From: Methanococcus voltae
Lineage (GTDB): Archaea; AGJL01; Methanococci; Methanococcales; Methanococcaceae
Direction: 5' to 3'
Length of the DNA: 64,000 nucleotides
Assembly (NCBI RefSeq): GCF_017875395.1
Contig: NZ_JAGGMO010000001.1
Span: forward strand, 372,001 to 436,000
Shown: piece by piece, positions 18,893 through 27,479 of the stretch
How positions within the stretch are numbered: position 1 is the stretch's first letter
Layout: every line of letters begins with the position of its first letter
Made by a program: the position numbers and the translations under genes
Notes under the pieces: generated by a model
Database searches by the model: none
What the model saw: only the letters and a program-made list of their open reading frames with translations
What the model was told of the DNA's origin: nothing

Positions 18893-19435
18893 ATGGATTA
18901 TTACGTATTTTTACTATTGAGCTCAGTATGGTATATAATACCTGCATATATTGCAAATGCTATGGCTTGTGTTTTTGGAGGGGGAACTCCGTTAGATGGA
19001 GGCAAAAACTTTGTTGATGGTCGTAGATTAATAGGAAATGGGGTAACAATTAAGGGAACAATTTCTGGAATAACTTGTGGAGTTATTGGCTCAATACTCC
19101 AATATTTTGTTGGCAATTACTTTAATTTCGATTGGATGATGTTTTTAAATGCTGGATTAACACAATATGTCATATTAGGGTTACTTTTATCATCTGGTGC
19201 CTTATTTGGAGACATGTTTGGAAGTTTTGTGAAAAGAAGGTTTAATATTTCACAGGGCGGTTCTGCACCCTTATGGGACCAATTAACATTTATAGTATTT
19301 GCCCTAATATTTGGTTACTTTTACATACCTGTTTCAGTGAACATGGCTATATTATTAATACTACTCTCGCCAATTGTTCATTTGGTATCAAATATAATTG
19401 CGTATAAATTAGGAATTAAAAAAGTATGGTGGTAA
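18893..19435 (+). CDS. carS: CDP-archaeol synthase (CarS)
   Basis: 180 residues with five hydrophobic segments, of the CarS/DUF46 family. Conserved polar loops are GGGTPLDGGKNFVDGRRLIGNG (first cytoplasmic loop, about 29-50) and GDMFGSFVKRR (about 104-114) followed by SQGGSAPLWDQL. CarS activates unsaturated archaetidic acid with CTP to give CDP-archaeol, the precursor of polar ether lipids. ATG 18893 follows GAGGGATTTT. The ACT-domain gene begins 6 bp downstream. Confidence 0.93.
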   Translation: MDYYVFLLLSSVWYIIPAYIANAMACVFGGGTPLDGGKNFVDGRRLIGNGVTIKGTISGITCGVIGSILQYFVGNYFNFDWMMFLNAGLTQYVILGLLLSSGALFGDMFGSFVKRRFNISQGGSAPLWDQLTFIVFALIFGYFYIPVSVNMAILLILLSPIVHLVSNIIAYKLGIKKVWW

Positions 19436-19441
19436 TAAAAT

Positions 19442-19924
19442 ATGATATTTCTTGATTTAGAATTAAAAGATACGCCTGGTGAATTATTAAAAGCTCTTGA
19501 ACCCATATCTTCTGCAAAAGGGAATATTATAAGCGTTATACATATGCGAGAAGAAAGAACCGAAGACGGTAGGTTACCGGTAAAAGTTGTTATCGATAAA
19601 ATTGATGATGAAGAATTATCCTCCATAATTGATAAACTAGAAAGTATAGACGTAATTGTTGCTAAAATAAATGAAAAAAGAAGAAAATTAGATTTAGACG
19701 TTGTAATTATCGGTCATGTCGTAGATACTGATGTAAGAGATACTATAGATAGAATAAACGAGATAGGCCTAGTACTCGATTTAGATTTGTCTATGCCATC
19801 CCCTAACGTAGAATCATCTGCTAAAATGAGAATAGTGGTTGATGTGGAAAAAATAGATGAATTATACGAAGAATTCGATATAATTTCAAAAGAAAAAGAT
19901 TTGTTATTTGTAAAATCTTGTTAA
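19442..19924 (+). CDS. ACT-domain amino-acid-binding regulator
   Basis: 160 residues. The N-terminal MIFLDLELKDTPGELLKALEPIS is a typical ACT-domain opening, and the second half (from about 83, VVIIGHVVDTD) looks like another ligand-binding or ACT-like module. The next gene is homoserine dehydrogenase, which here lacks a C-terminal ACT domain, so this protein may supply feedback sensing in trans. It follows carS closely, probably on the same transcript. Confidence 0.78.
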   Translation: MIFLDLELKDTPGELLKALEPISSAKGNIISVIHMREERTEDGRLPVKVVIDKIDDEELSSIIDKLESIDVIVAKINEKRRKLDLDVVIIGHVVDTDVRDTIDRINEIGLVLDLDLSMPSPNVESSAKMRIVVDVEKIDELYEEFDIISKEKDLLFVKSC

Positions 19925-20068
19925 ATGTAATATAAAGTATTCCAATACGGTATAACTATTGTAATTTAAAAATAAAATATAATAAATAAAATAGAATTAT
20001 AAAAATAAATTCAATCTAAAAAACTTAAAATGCTATAATTATTCGATATTTACTACTAGAGGTAAATT

Positions 20069-21127
20069 ATGTGTGAAAAGAGTCTTAATAAAAGTAATGA
20101 CTTTAAGGAACTTAAAGTAATTTTAGTTGGCTTGGGAGTTATTGGAAAAGGCGTTTTAAAAGTTATAGACGCTAAAAACATTGATTTATTTAAAAAGTAT
20201 GGATTTAAAATAAGTGTTGTTGCTGCATGTGACAGTAGCGGTGCTACCGTAAACGAAAATGGAATTAACCCCCTTTCAATAATAAAAACTAAGGAAGAAA
20301 CCGGAAAAATAGTTAATCACGAATTTGGGGTTCAAAAAGGCATACTTGAAGTTATTGAATCTGTTAACGCTGATGTAGTTATAGAAGTAACCCCTACAAA
20401 CATAGAAACAGGCGAACCTGCAAAATCATACACTTTAAAAGCTTTTGAATCTAAAAAACACGTTGTTTCTGCAAACAAAGGAGCTTTGGCAGTAGCATAT
20501 TCAGAATTAATGAATAGTGCAGAGAAAAACGACGTAATGTTTAGATACGAAGCATCAGTAGGCGGAGCTATGCCAGTAATAAATTTAGCTAGAGAAAGCC
20601 TTGCAGGTAACAATATTAAGAACATTAAAGGAATTTTAAATGGTACAACCAACTACATATTAACTAAAATGGAAAAAGAAGGATTAGACTTTAATACTAT
20701 TTTAAAAGAAGCTCAAGAGTTGGGAATAGCAGAAACAAACCCTCATCAAGATGTTAGTGGGTTAGATACTGCTGCAAAAATGGTAATTCTTGCAAATACT
20801 CTTTTAGGTAAAGATTGTACAATCAAAGATGTAAAACTTGAAGGAATAACAAGAATTACGCCAGAAGCACTTAAAATGGCAAATAAAAGTGGTACTACAA
20901 TAAAATTAATCGGAGAAGTTTCAAATAAAAAATTAGAAGTTTGTCCTAAATTGATACCTATAGACCACCCTATGAACGTTAAAGGCTCTTTAAACGTTGC
21001 TATGTTTGATACAGATTTAGCAAAAGACGTTGTAGTAGTAGGAAGAGGAGCTGGAGACATTGAAACTTCTTCTGCAATACTAAGTGACTTAATATTTATA
21101 GGCAATTCAAAAAAGTGTAATGACTAA
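20069..21127 (+). CDS. hom: Homoserine dehydrogenase
   Basis: 352 residues: an N-terminal Rossmann domain (LVGLGVIGKGVLKVI, about 14-28) and a catalytic domain with SANKGALA (about 135-142), GILNGTTNYIL and a TNPHQDVSGLDTAAKM segment with the catalytic Asp/Lys region. It reduces aspartate semialdehyde to homoserine for Thr and Met synthesis. It ends without an ACT domain, so it is the short form. GAGGTAAATT precedes ATG 20069. Confidence 0.93.
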   Translation: MCEKSLNKSNDFKELKVILVGLGVIGKGVLKVIDAKNIDLFKKYGFKISVVAACDSSGATVNENGINPLSIIKTKEETGKIVNHEFGVQKGILEVIESVNADVVIEVTPTNIETGEPAKSYTLKAFESKKHVVSANKGALAVAYSELMNSAEKNDVMFRYEASVGGAMPVINLARESLAGNNIKNIKGILNGTTNYILTKMEKEGLDFNTILKEAQELGIAETNPHQDVSGLDTAAKMVILANTLLGKDCTIKDVKLEGITRITPEALKMANKSGTTIKLIGEVSNKKLEVCPKLIPIDHPMNVKGSLNVAMFDTDLAKDVVVVGRGAGDIETSSAILSDLIFIGNSKKCND

Positions 21128-21188
21128 TTAATAATTTTTTTTAATAACCTTTTTATAGTACTTACAAACAATATAAAAAAGTAGTCGT

Positions 21189-21278
21189 GGCACGGGGTGC
21201 TGGACTTGGTAGTTCAGGGCGGACTTCAGATCCGTCGAGTTCCATGGGAATTCGGGGTTCGATTCCCCCCCTATGCCG
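21189..21278 (+). tRNA. tRNA-Sec (anticodon TCA)
   Basis: A 90-nt tRNA. The acceptor arm GGCACGGGG pairs with the 3' strand ending in TATGCC plus discriminator G; the anticodon arm GGACTTCAGATCC presents TCA; a long variable arm (GAGTTCC/GGAATTC) and the T-arm GGGGTTCGATTCCCC follow. The long acceptor, long extra arm and TCA anticodon identify selenocysteine tRNA. CCA is not encoded; a T-run after the gene may end transcription. It serves the UGA codons of hdrA, vhuD, vhuU and fwdB further along this window. Confidence 0.95.
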
Positions 21279-21355
21279 TTTTTTTAACAAAATTTTAAAA
21301 ATAATATTATTTTTTAAGAGATATTGTATTATCTAATGTATTATATTTTAACATA

Positions 21356-22165
21356 TTATTTTTCAATTATAGTTCCATTTACCTTATTATTCAATGCTTT
21401 ATAGATATTATCTTTTTTATTCCCGTTAAAAATGATAGAGGTTACCCCCGAGTTAAAACACTCCATAACTTTCAAATACATTCCACCAGTAACATCTTCT
21501 TTTGATGAAGAAGATAGTGATTTTTTTACATCTTCAATATTTTGACTGGATATGGTATCTATGATATTTTTATTATTATCCCAAACACCTTCGACGTCTG
21601 AAGCGTGTAGGCTTAAATCTGGCTTAAGTTCTTTAGACAAGTAAGGTAGTGCATGGTCACCTGAAAAAATCTTGTACTCATTTAATTCATCTAGTACTAT
21701 ATCCCCGTGTATTACTGGCACAAGATTCTTATCGAGCATTTTTTTGAGAGCAGTTAAATCAAAATGTAAGCCTTCCTTGGTAAACATTGTAAAAGAAGAA
21801 GGTTGAACAGAAACCGCAGGTATACCATAATCGTGTAATTCGGATATAACAATATCGTTAAATTTACGCATTGCTTTCTGTATTTCCCAATAACCTGATT
21901 CCATATCTACAAATTTAGAATTTCCATCTTCGTCTTTTATAATATGTTTTTTTGCCACAGGGTGTCCAAATGAACCTCCTCCGTGTATTATTATTAATTT
22001 TGGCTTTTCTTGATTGTTAGAGGAACTCCCGGGGTTTTTTATCAATTTTTCATCAAAAAATTGTCTTATTTCCTTGCAAATTCTTGATAAATTATCCCAT
22101 TTTACAGAATAAGGGATATTTTTATCACATAATATACTACCGCCAAGTTTTAACACGATTAACAT
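21356..22165 (-). CDS. ipk: Isopentenyl phosphate kinase
   Basis: About 269 residues of the amino acid kinase fold. Diagnostic motifs are VLKLGGSIL at the N-terminus with Lys for phosphate binding, IIHGGGSFGHPVAKK with the IPK-specific His, and SGDHALPYL. It phosphorylates isopentenyl phosphate to IPP in the archaeal mevalonate pathway, feeding ether lipids (see CarS and UbiA in this window). The frame begins with TTG at 22177, but GGTGA spacing selects ATG 22165. A Ser/Asn-rich insert (NPGSSSNNQEKP) lies near residues 47-58. Confidence 0.92.
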   Translation of the reverse strand: MLIVLKLGGSILCDKNIPYSVKWDNLSRICKEIRQFFDEKLIKNPGSSSNNQEKPKLIIIHGGGSFGHPVAKKHIIKDEDGNSKFVDMESGYWEIQKAMRKFNDIVISELHDYGIPAVSVQPSSFTMFTKEGLHFDLTALKKMLDKNLVPVIHGDIVLDELNEYKIFSGDHALPYLSKELKPDLSLHASDVEGVWDNNKNIIDTISSQNIEDVKKSLSSSSKEDVTGGMYLKVMECFNSGVTSIIFNGNKKDNIYKALNNKVNGTIIEK

Positions 22166-22280
22166 TTTTTTCACCAATTTAATAATATTCCATATAAAAA
22201 CATAATAATTATTAACCTATATAAAATATATTTAACTAAAAAATTAAAAACTAAGATATTAAAATTATTTTAAAACTAAT

Positions 22281-22370
22281 ATTAAATTATATTAGATTAT
22301 ATTAGATTATATTAGATTATATTAGATTATATTAGATTATATTAGATTATATTAGATTATATTATTATAC
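22281..22370. repeat. Tandem 10-bp repeat ATTAGATTAT
   Basis: Seven exact head-to-tail copies at 22291-22360, flanked by a variant copy (22281-22290) and a decayed one (22361-22370). The array lies upstream of ipk and downstream of the marker 8 gene, both on the minus strand. The period is close to one turn of DNA, so any intrinsic bend would add in phase; it is also a likely site of copy-number slippage. There are no spacers, so it is not a CRISPR array. Confidence 0.9.
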
Positions 22371-22402
22371 AAATAAGTAATTTAACTTATAGAGTTACTT
22401 CC

Positions 22403-23317
22403 TTATTGCGGCATTTCTTGAATATCTGGCAAATTATCCTCAGTACAAATGTAAATCTTTTTATCTAATTCTTTAAAACGTTCCAATAACAAATCTTTAC
22501 CAAAATTAGATAAAGCATATATTGGTACACCTTTTCCTGCCTGTACTTTTAAAACTCCTTTTAATTCTTCATCTGTTTTCAATAAATTATAAAGACTCTT
22601 AGATGCACAATTTGTGATTAAATCGTATTCAGGGATTTCTGATTTATATTTATTAAAATCTACCCCTGTAGTATGCACTCCAAAAATACAGATTTTTATA
22701 CTATCTTCATTATTTTGTGAATTTTTTAAATTATATTCGTTCTCAATTTGCCTTATTTCTTTCAACTGCTCGGGGTATGCTACTGAAACACCAATATTTT
22801 TAAAACCAAGCTCAATTGCTTTTAAAACTCCTTTTACTTGATTAATTTCTGCAGTTTCTTCATTTAATATTGCGCCATTTGGATTTGCATTATTTATTCT
22901 TTGAATTACTTCTTTTACAGGTGTGGTTTTAACAATTCCTGATATTCTACCGCATAATCCCTGTACCAAATAAGGATTTGCTGTTATAACAGTCCCTGCA
23001 CAGTCACTAACGATAACAACTGCATCCAACATTTTTTTGTTTAAAGCAGTCATAAAAATTTCAGAAGTTCCGAAACTAACAATTTGCTCCTTTTCTTCAA
23101 CCACTCGGTCTTTTGTGAATAATCCGAAGCTTTGTATCCTAAACTCAATATTCTTCCGTATAGTATCTTCATTTAACTCTTTAATATTTCTATGTTTTAA
23201 AAATAAAGGGCAGGTCTTTATTATTGGTTTATCCACAGCTACAACCTTTCCATTAACTACGGTAACTTTTGCATTACCCAGTGCTTCCATGATGTGAATA
23301 TCTTCATTATTTTTCAT
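22403..23317 (-). CDS. Methanogenesis marker protein 8 (DUF2099)
   Basis: 304 residues matching methanogenesis marker protein 8, a family almost confined to methanogens and of unknown function. Recognisable segments are HIMEALGNAKVTVVNGKVV at the N-terminus, KTCPLF, ADVVVVSDCAGTVI-like VIVSDCAGTVITANPYLVQG, and KVQAGKGVPIYALS near the C-terminus. Two cysteines (KTCP and SDCAG) are well placed for a functional role. GAGGAAAATT selects ATG 23317 over the longer frame starting at 23347. Confidence 0.85.
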   Translation of the reverse strand: MKNNEDIHIMEALGNAKVTVVNGKVVAVDKPIIKTCPLFLKHRNIKELNEDTIRKNIEFRIQSFGLFTKDRVVEEKEQIVSFGTSEIFMTALNKKMLDAVVIVSDCAGTVITANPYLVQGLCGRISGIVKTTPVKEVIQRINNANPNGAILNEETAEINQVKGVLKAIELGFKNIGVSVAYPEQLKEIRQIENEYNLKNSQNNEDSIKICIFGVHTTGVDFNKYKSEIPEYDLITNCASKSLYNLLKTDEELKGVLKVQAGKGVPIYALSNFGKDLLLERFKELDKKIYICTEDNLPDIQEMPQ

Positions 23318-23610
23318 AATTTTCCTCAAAATAACAATTAATTGCAAGTAATTACAAATATAATAATATATGTTAAAAACATTGATTAACCATATAATTA
23401 AAAACTTTTAGATGTAAATTAGACGTAATTGGACATAATTAGATATAAATTAGATATAACTCTAATAGATCATATATACATATTTTTAATATAATTATCT
23501 ATTTAAAATAACAATAAGCACATTTAAAATCGTATTACCATACACTTAATAGCATATGATTAATTAACTAATATAAATCAAATAATTCTCAAAAAAACAG
23601 CTTTATTAAT

Positions 23611-23724
23611 ATGAGGGGTGGGAATGGGATAGGAGATAAAAATATCTCCCACACGGTGTTATCAGTAGTGATGTGGGGGTATGAGGGGGTTAAAAATATC
23701 ACTACTATCCCACACCGTGCATAA
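23611..23724. ncRNA. GC-rich tandem inverted-repeat element, probable structured RNA
   Basis: A sharp GC-rich island within the 603-bp gap between marker 8 and the next gene. It holds GGAGATA/TATCTCC (a 7-bp hairpin, AAAA loop, 23632-23649), AGTAGTGAT/ATCACTACT (23664-23672 with 23698-23706), and outside it CACGGTG/CACCGTG (23652-23658 with 23713-23719), a nested long hairpin. Two related halves are visible: each has a G-rich 5' side, TAAAAATATC, then CCCACAC. No open frame fits. Strand and function are unknown; the flanks 23318-23610 and 23725-23920 are AT-rich with nothing else clear. Confidence 0.55.
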
Positions 23725-23920
23725 CATTAGTATAATGTACTTGTATATATAATTTACTATGAATCAAAAATGTATGTGTATATCTTATGTTACGTTACGT
23801 TATACGCCACATAATATAAAATACTCAATTTAATTAAGAAATATACTATTTATATAATTAATAATAAATTAATAATAAATTAGTAAAAATTAATAAATAA
23901 TAAGACTTTAGGGTGGGATT

Positions 23921-24397
23921 GTGAAGTATATAACAACTTTATTGGCAGTTAAAGATATCAACATTTCCAAGAAATTCTATGAAAAACTTTTTAATCAACA
24001 TGTCATCTATGATTTGGGTAAAAATGTAACATTTGATGGAGGATTTGCACTACAAGAAGATTTTCCATGGCTCATAGATATTCCTGCTAATTCATTGATT
24101 AAAAAATCAAATAATATGGAATTATATTTTGAAGTAGATGATTTTGACGAATTTTTAAAAAAACTAGAAGAATATGAAAAATATGAGAAAATAGTGTATG
24201 TAAATAAACCTAAAAAACATGAATGGAAACAAAGAGTTGTTCGTATTTATGACCCTGATTTTCATATCATAGAAATAGGAGAATCAATGGAGGTTATTGC
24301 AAAACGCTATCTTAATGAAGGATATTCTATCGAAAAAACTGCAGAAATTATCCAACATCCAATTGAATTTGTAAAAATGGTTAACGAAAAACAATAA
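23921..24397 (+). CDS. Glyoxalase/VOC superfamily protein
   Basis: 158 residues. The first about 120 form a vicinal-oxygen-chelate fold (AVKDINISKKFYEKLF at the start, DPDFHIIEIGES as the closing strand with a likely metal-binding His/Glu). The C-terminal 40 residues are a small helical tail. The substrate is unknown; family members include glyoxalase, dioxygenases and resistance proteins. GTG 23921 follows GGTGGGATT. It stands alone, beside a GC-rich element, and resembles proteins more common in Firmicutes, so acquisition by transfer is possible but unproven. Confidence 0.78.
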   Translation: MKYITTLLAVKDINISKKFYEKLFNQHVIYDLGKNVTFDGGFALQEDFPWLIDIPANSLIKKSNNMELYFEVDDFDEFLKKLEEYEKYEKIVYVNKPKKHEWKQRVVRIYDPDFHIIEIGESMEVIAKRYLNEGYSIEKTAEIIQHPIEFVKMVNEKQ

Positions 24398-24771
24398 TAT
24401 AAAAAGTGATAATGATTAAAATATTAAACATTTCGATAACAAATATGCGTTTAGATAATCAATTTACTATTAAATTTTTTTCAAACTATATTATCAAATT
24501 TAAAGAATAATTTATATATATTTGGTTAAAAATATATGTATCTGTAAATAATTAATATCTCAATAAAATAAATGACGCTATTTTTAAAATTTTAACATAT
24601 TGAACGTGGATTACTATAAAACATACTTCCAAAAAACTATTTTAATTTATAATAACTAATAGCACCCATTAAGAAAATCAAGAATATATCCTTATATAAT
24701 AATGTGAGTGTATTATAAATGTATACATATTTGCACATACATTATTATTTGTTTAATGTGGAGGTGAATCC
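24398..24771. promoter_or_regulatory. Gene-free region upstream of hdrA
   Basis: 374 bp of AT-rich DNA with no gene, expected to carry the promoter of the hdrA-vhu transcript; TATA-like strings occur near 24505-24520 and 24693-24700. Immediately before the ATG, TGGA/TCCA can flank the GGTGAA ribosome binding site as a loop (24759-24774). No SECIS-type hairpin is present. Confidence 0.45.
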
Positions 24772-26751
24772 ATGAGTGACCCCAAAGTGGGGGTTTTCGT
24801 TTGTTACTGTGGTTCTAACATCAACGGTGCAGTGGATTGTGAAGCAGTTAAAGATTTCGCTTCCAAACTCGATGGAGTAGTAGTTGCTGATACATACCCA
24901 TTTATGTGTGCTGACCCTGGACAAAATCTTATTAAAGATGCAATTAAAGAAAAAGGGTTAGACAGAATTGTGGTAGCAGCATGTACTCCTAAGATCCACG
25001 AACCTACGTTTAGGGCTTGTTTATCAGAAGCAGGCATATCCCCATATTATTTAGAGTTTGTGAACATCAGAGAGCATGACGCTTTTGTTCATATGAATGA
25101 CGTAAAAGCTGCAACAGATAAAGCTAAAGAGTTAATTGCAGCAGGTATTGCTAGAGCTAAAAAACTTGAGGACGTACCTCAAAAAATTGTGGATGTAGAT
25201 AAGAGCTGTATGGTTATAGGTGCAGGTATTGCAGGTATCCAATCTGCATTAGACCTTGCCGACCAAGGCTTTAAAGTATATCTCGTAGATAAAGACGAGT
25301 CAATCGGCGGAAGAATGGCACAATTAGCTAAAACTTTCCCAACCGATGACTGTGCGATGTGAATTCTCGCACCGAAAATGGTTTCGGTGGCTAACCACCC
25401 GAACGTGGAATTATTAACTTACACAGAAGTTAAAGATATTGATGGATACATTGGTAACTTCAATGTAAAACTTGAGAAAAAAGCAAGATACATTGATGAA
25501 ATTACCTGTACCGGTTGCGGTGCTTGTGCTGCAGTATGTCCTATAGAGATACCTAACGAATTTGATTTAGGTTTAGGTACCAGAAAAGCGATATACGTTC
25601 CATTCCCACAAGCTGTACCTTTAGTATATACTATTGATATGGAACACTGTATTAACTGTGAACTTTGTTCAAAAGTATGTGCTGCAAAAGCTGTAAGATA
25701 CGACCAAAAACCTGAAGAAGTAGAAATTAAGGTTGGTACAATTATCACAGCTACAGGGTACGATGAATTTGATGCTACACAAAAAGAAGAATATGGTTAC
25801 GGAGTTTATGACAACGTTATCACAACCTTAGAAATTGAAAGGATGATTAACCCTGCTGGACCTACCGGTGGTCATGAAATCAGACCAAGTGACGGTAAAC
25901 ACCCTCACAGAACCGTATTTGTACAATGTGTTGGTTCAAGAGACGAAAAAGTCGGCAACCCATACTGTTCAAGAGTATGCTGTATGTTCGCACTTAAAAA
26001 CGCTCAGTTAATGAAAATGCACGACCCTAATGCAGAAGTATACATTTGCTACATGGATATAAGGGCATTTGGTAAAGGATACGAAGAATACTATAAAAGA
26101 GCACAAGAACAGTTCGGTGTTAGATTCGTTAGAGGAAGACCTGCAGCTGTTATTGAAGACCCTGAAACTAAAAACTTAACCGTTAGAGTTGAAGATACAT
26201 TATTAGGCGAAATCTTAGAGATTGATGCTGACTTAGTTGTATTATCAGCTGGTTTAGTGGGTAAAAAAGAAACAAAAGACCTAGCTAAAATGATGGGCGT
26301 TGATGTAGGGCCAGAAGGATTCTTTAAGGAGTCACACCCTAAATTAGCTCCAGTTAACACAAAAGTTGACGGTATCGCAATTGCAGGAGTTGCACAAGGA
26401 CCTAAGGATATTCCAGACACAGTAGCACAAGCAAAAGGTGCTGCAAGTGCTGTGGCTATTCCAATGTCACAAGGTAGCTTCAAAATTGAAATGATTAGAG
26501 CAACTGTTGACGAAGATGTATGTGGTGGATGTAAAGTATGTGCAATAATGTGCCCATATAATGCGATTACATACGAGGAAAAAGAAGGTCATTTGGTAGC
26601 TATAACAGACGACGTTGCATGTAAAGGTTGTGGAGCATGTGCAGGTGCATGTCCAAGTGGTGCTATGCAGTTAAGATACTACAGAGACTCACAAATCTTA
26701 GATTCAATTGACGGAATGTTAGATGCAGCTAATATGATTAATAACGAATAA
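24772..26751 (+). CDS. hdrA: Heterodisulfide reductase subunit A, selenoprotein (Sec197)
   Basis: 659 residues when the in-frame TGA at 25360-25362 is read as selenocysteine (context DDCAM-U-ILAPKM); the same frame continues with strong HdrA similarity on both sides, so this is not a frameshift. Features: FAD-binding VIGAGIAG near 147, cluster motifs CTGCGACAAVC (about 246), CINCELCSKVC (about 293), CGGCKVCAIMC (584) and CKGCGACAGAC (617). HdrA carries the bifurcating FAD that splits H2 electrons between CoM-S-S-CoB and ferredoxin. vhuD follows after 220 bp. GGAGGTGAATCC precedes the ATG. Confidence 0.95.
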
Positions 26752-26971
26752 TTAATTAAATTTATTAAAAAATATCTTTAATTAATATCTTATTTAATAT
26801 ATCATATATTTTAAGCAATATTTGGATATATTAATAAAAATGTATGTAATTTCAAAAATAAAGTAATATTATTCAAATAATATAGAAATACGAAATTTTA
26901 TAGATGTATTGAAAAATATTACAGAATAAATTAATCAATTCTATAAAAATAAAATATAGGAAGGGATAACA

Positions 26972-27373
26972 ATGGCCGAACCTATAATTATGGCATTCAT
27001 TTGCTATCAATGAGGTTATGGTGCTGCTGACTTAGCAGGTACTAGTAGAATGCAATACCCAGCAAGCGTTAGACCTATAAGAGTCCCTTGTACAGGTAAG
27101 TTTGATATTACCTACGCATTAAGGGCATTCCAAAAAGGTGCTGATGCAGTATTTGTTGCAGGTTGAAAACCTAATGAGTGTGCATTCGAAACAGGTAACT
27201 TCAGAGCGGAAGAAAGGGTTAAAATGACCAAGCAAATTCTCGATGAAATGGGAATAGGTGGAGATAGAATCGAAATGTTCTTCATGAGTGGAGCAGACGC
27301 AGGAAAATTCACCGAAGCTGTTAAAGAAATGACTGACAGAGCTAAAAAGTTAGGTCCAAACCCATTAAAATAA
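26972..27373 (+). CDS. vhuD: F420-non-reducing hydrogenase delta subunit VhuD with two selenocysteines
   Basis: 133 residues with two in-frame TGA codons (27011-27013, codon 14; 27164-27166, codon 65). The translation FICYQ-U-GYGAADLAG and VFVAG-U-KPNECAFETG matches the MvhD/VhuD family, where Cys normally occupies these sites and binds a [2Fe-2S] cluster. VhuD links the hydrogenase to HdrA. Standard gene callers would break or miss it. A SECIS hairpin lies 28 bp after the stop. Confidence 0.95.
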
Positions 27374-27400
27374 GTAAAGAAGTAAGAAAAAAGAGGATGA

Positions 27401-27431
27401 GTTTTGCAGGAAACCTCTGGACTTGTAAAAC
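27401..27431 (+). promoter_or_regulatory. SECIS element of vhuD
   Basis: An archaeal-type SECIS hairpin in the vhuD 3' region. The lower stem GTTTTGCAG pairs with the strand at 27423-27431 (two G-T pairs), followed by the purine internal loop GAA (27410-27412) opposite A (27421), then a CC/GG upper stem closed by TCT. The GAA/A asymmetric loop under a GC-rich stem is the known archaeal SECIS hallmark. It serves the two UGA codons of vhuD and might serve hdrA if the transcript is shared. Confidence 0.8.
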
Positions 27432-27436
27432 GACTG

Positions 27437-27475
27437 CCCCGTGTTGGGGAATATACCTTTAAGAATATAAGGTGA
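27437..27475 (+). promoter_or_regulatory. Leader hairpins covering the vhuG ribosome binding site
   Basis: Between the SECIS and vhuG: CCCC/GGGG (27437-27440 with 27446-27449, loop GTGTT), then ACCTT/AAGGT (27455-27459 with 27469-27473), which takes up half of the ribosome binding site GGTGA (27471-27475). This suggests that vhuG translation is coupled to, or controlled by, RNA folding. The short stems make this tentative. Confidence 0.4.
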
Positions 27476-27479
27476 TTAC

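Noticed and set aside
22281-22370. CRISPR array
   Set aside because: The 10-bp units are directly joined with no spacers.
24780-24793. CCCC-AAAGT-GGGGG hairpin at the start of hdrA as a SECIS
   Set aside because: It lacks the GAA/A internal loop and a paired lower stem, so it does not fit the archaeal consensus.
25360-25362. In-frame stop splitting hdrA into two genes, as from a frameshift or pseudogene
   Set aside because: Both halves stay in the same frame, the TGA falls at the conserved Sec position of methanococcal HdrA, and tRNA-Sec is present in the window.
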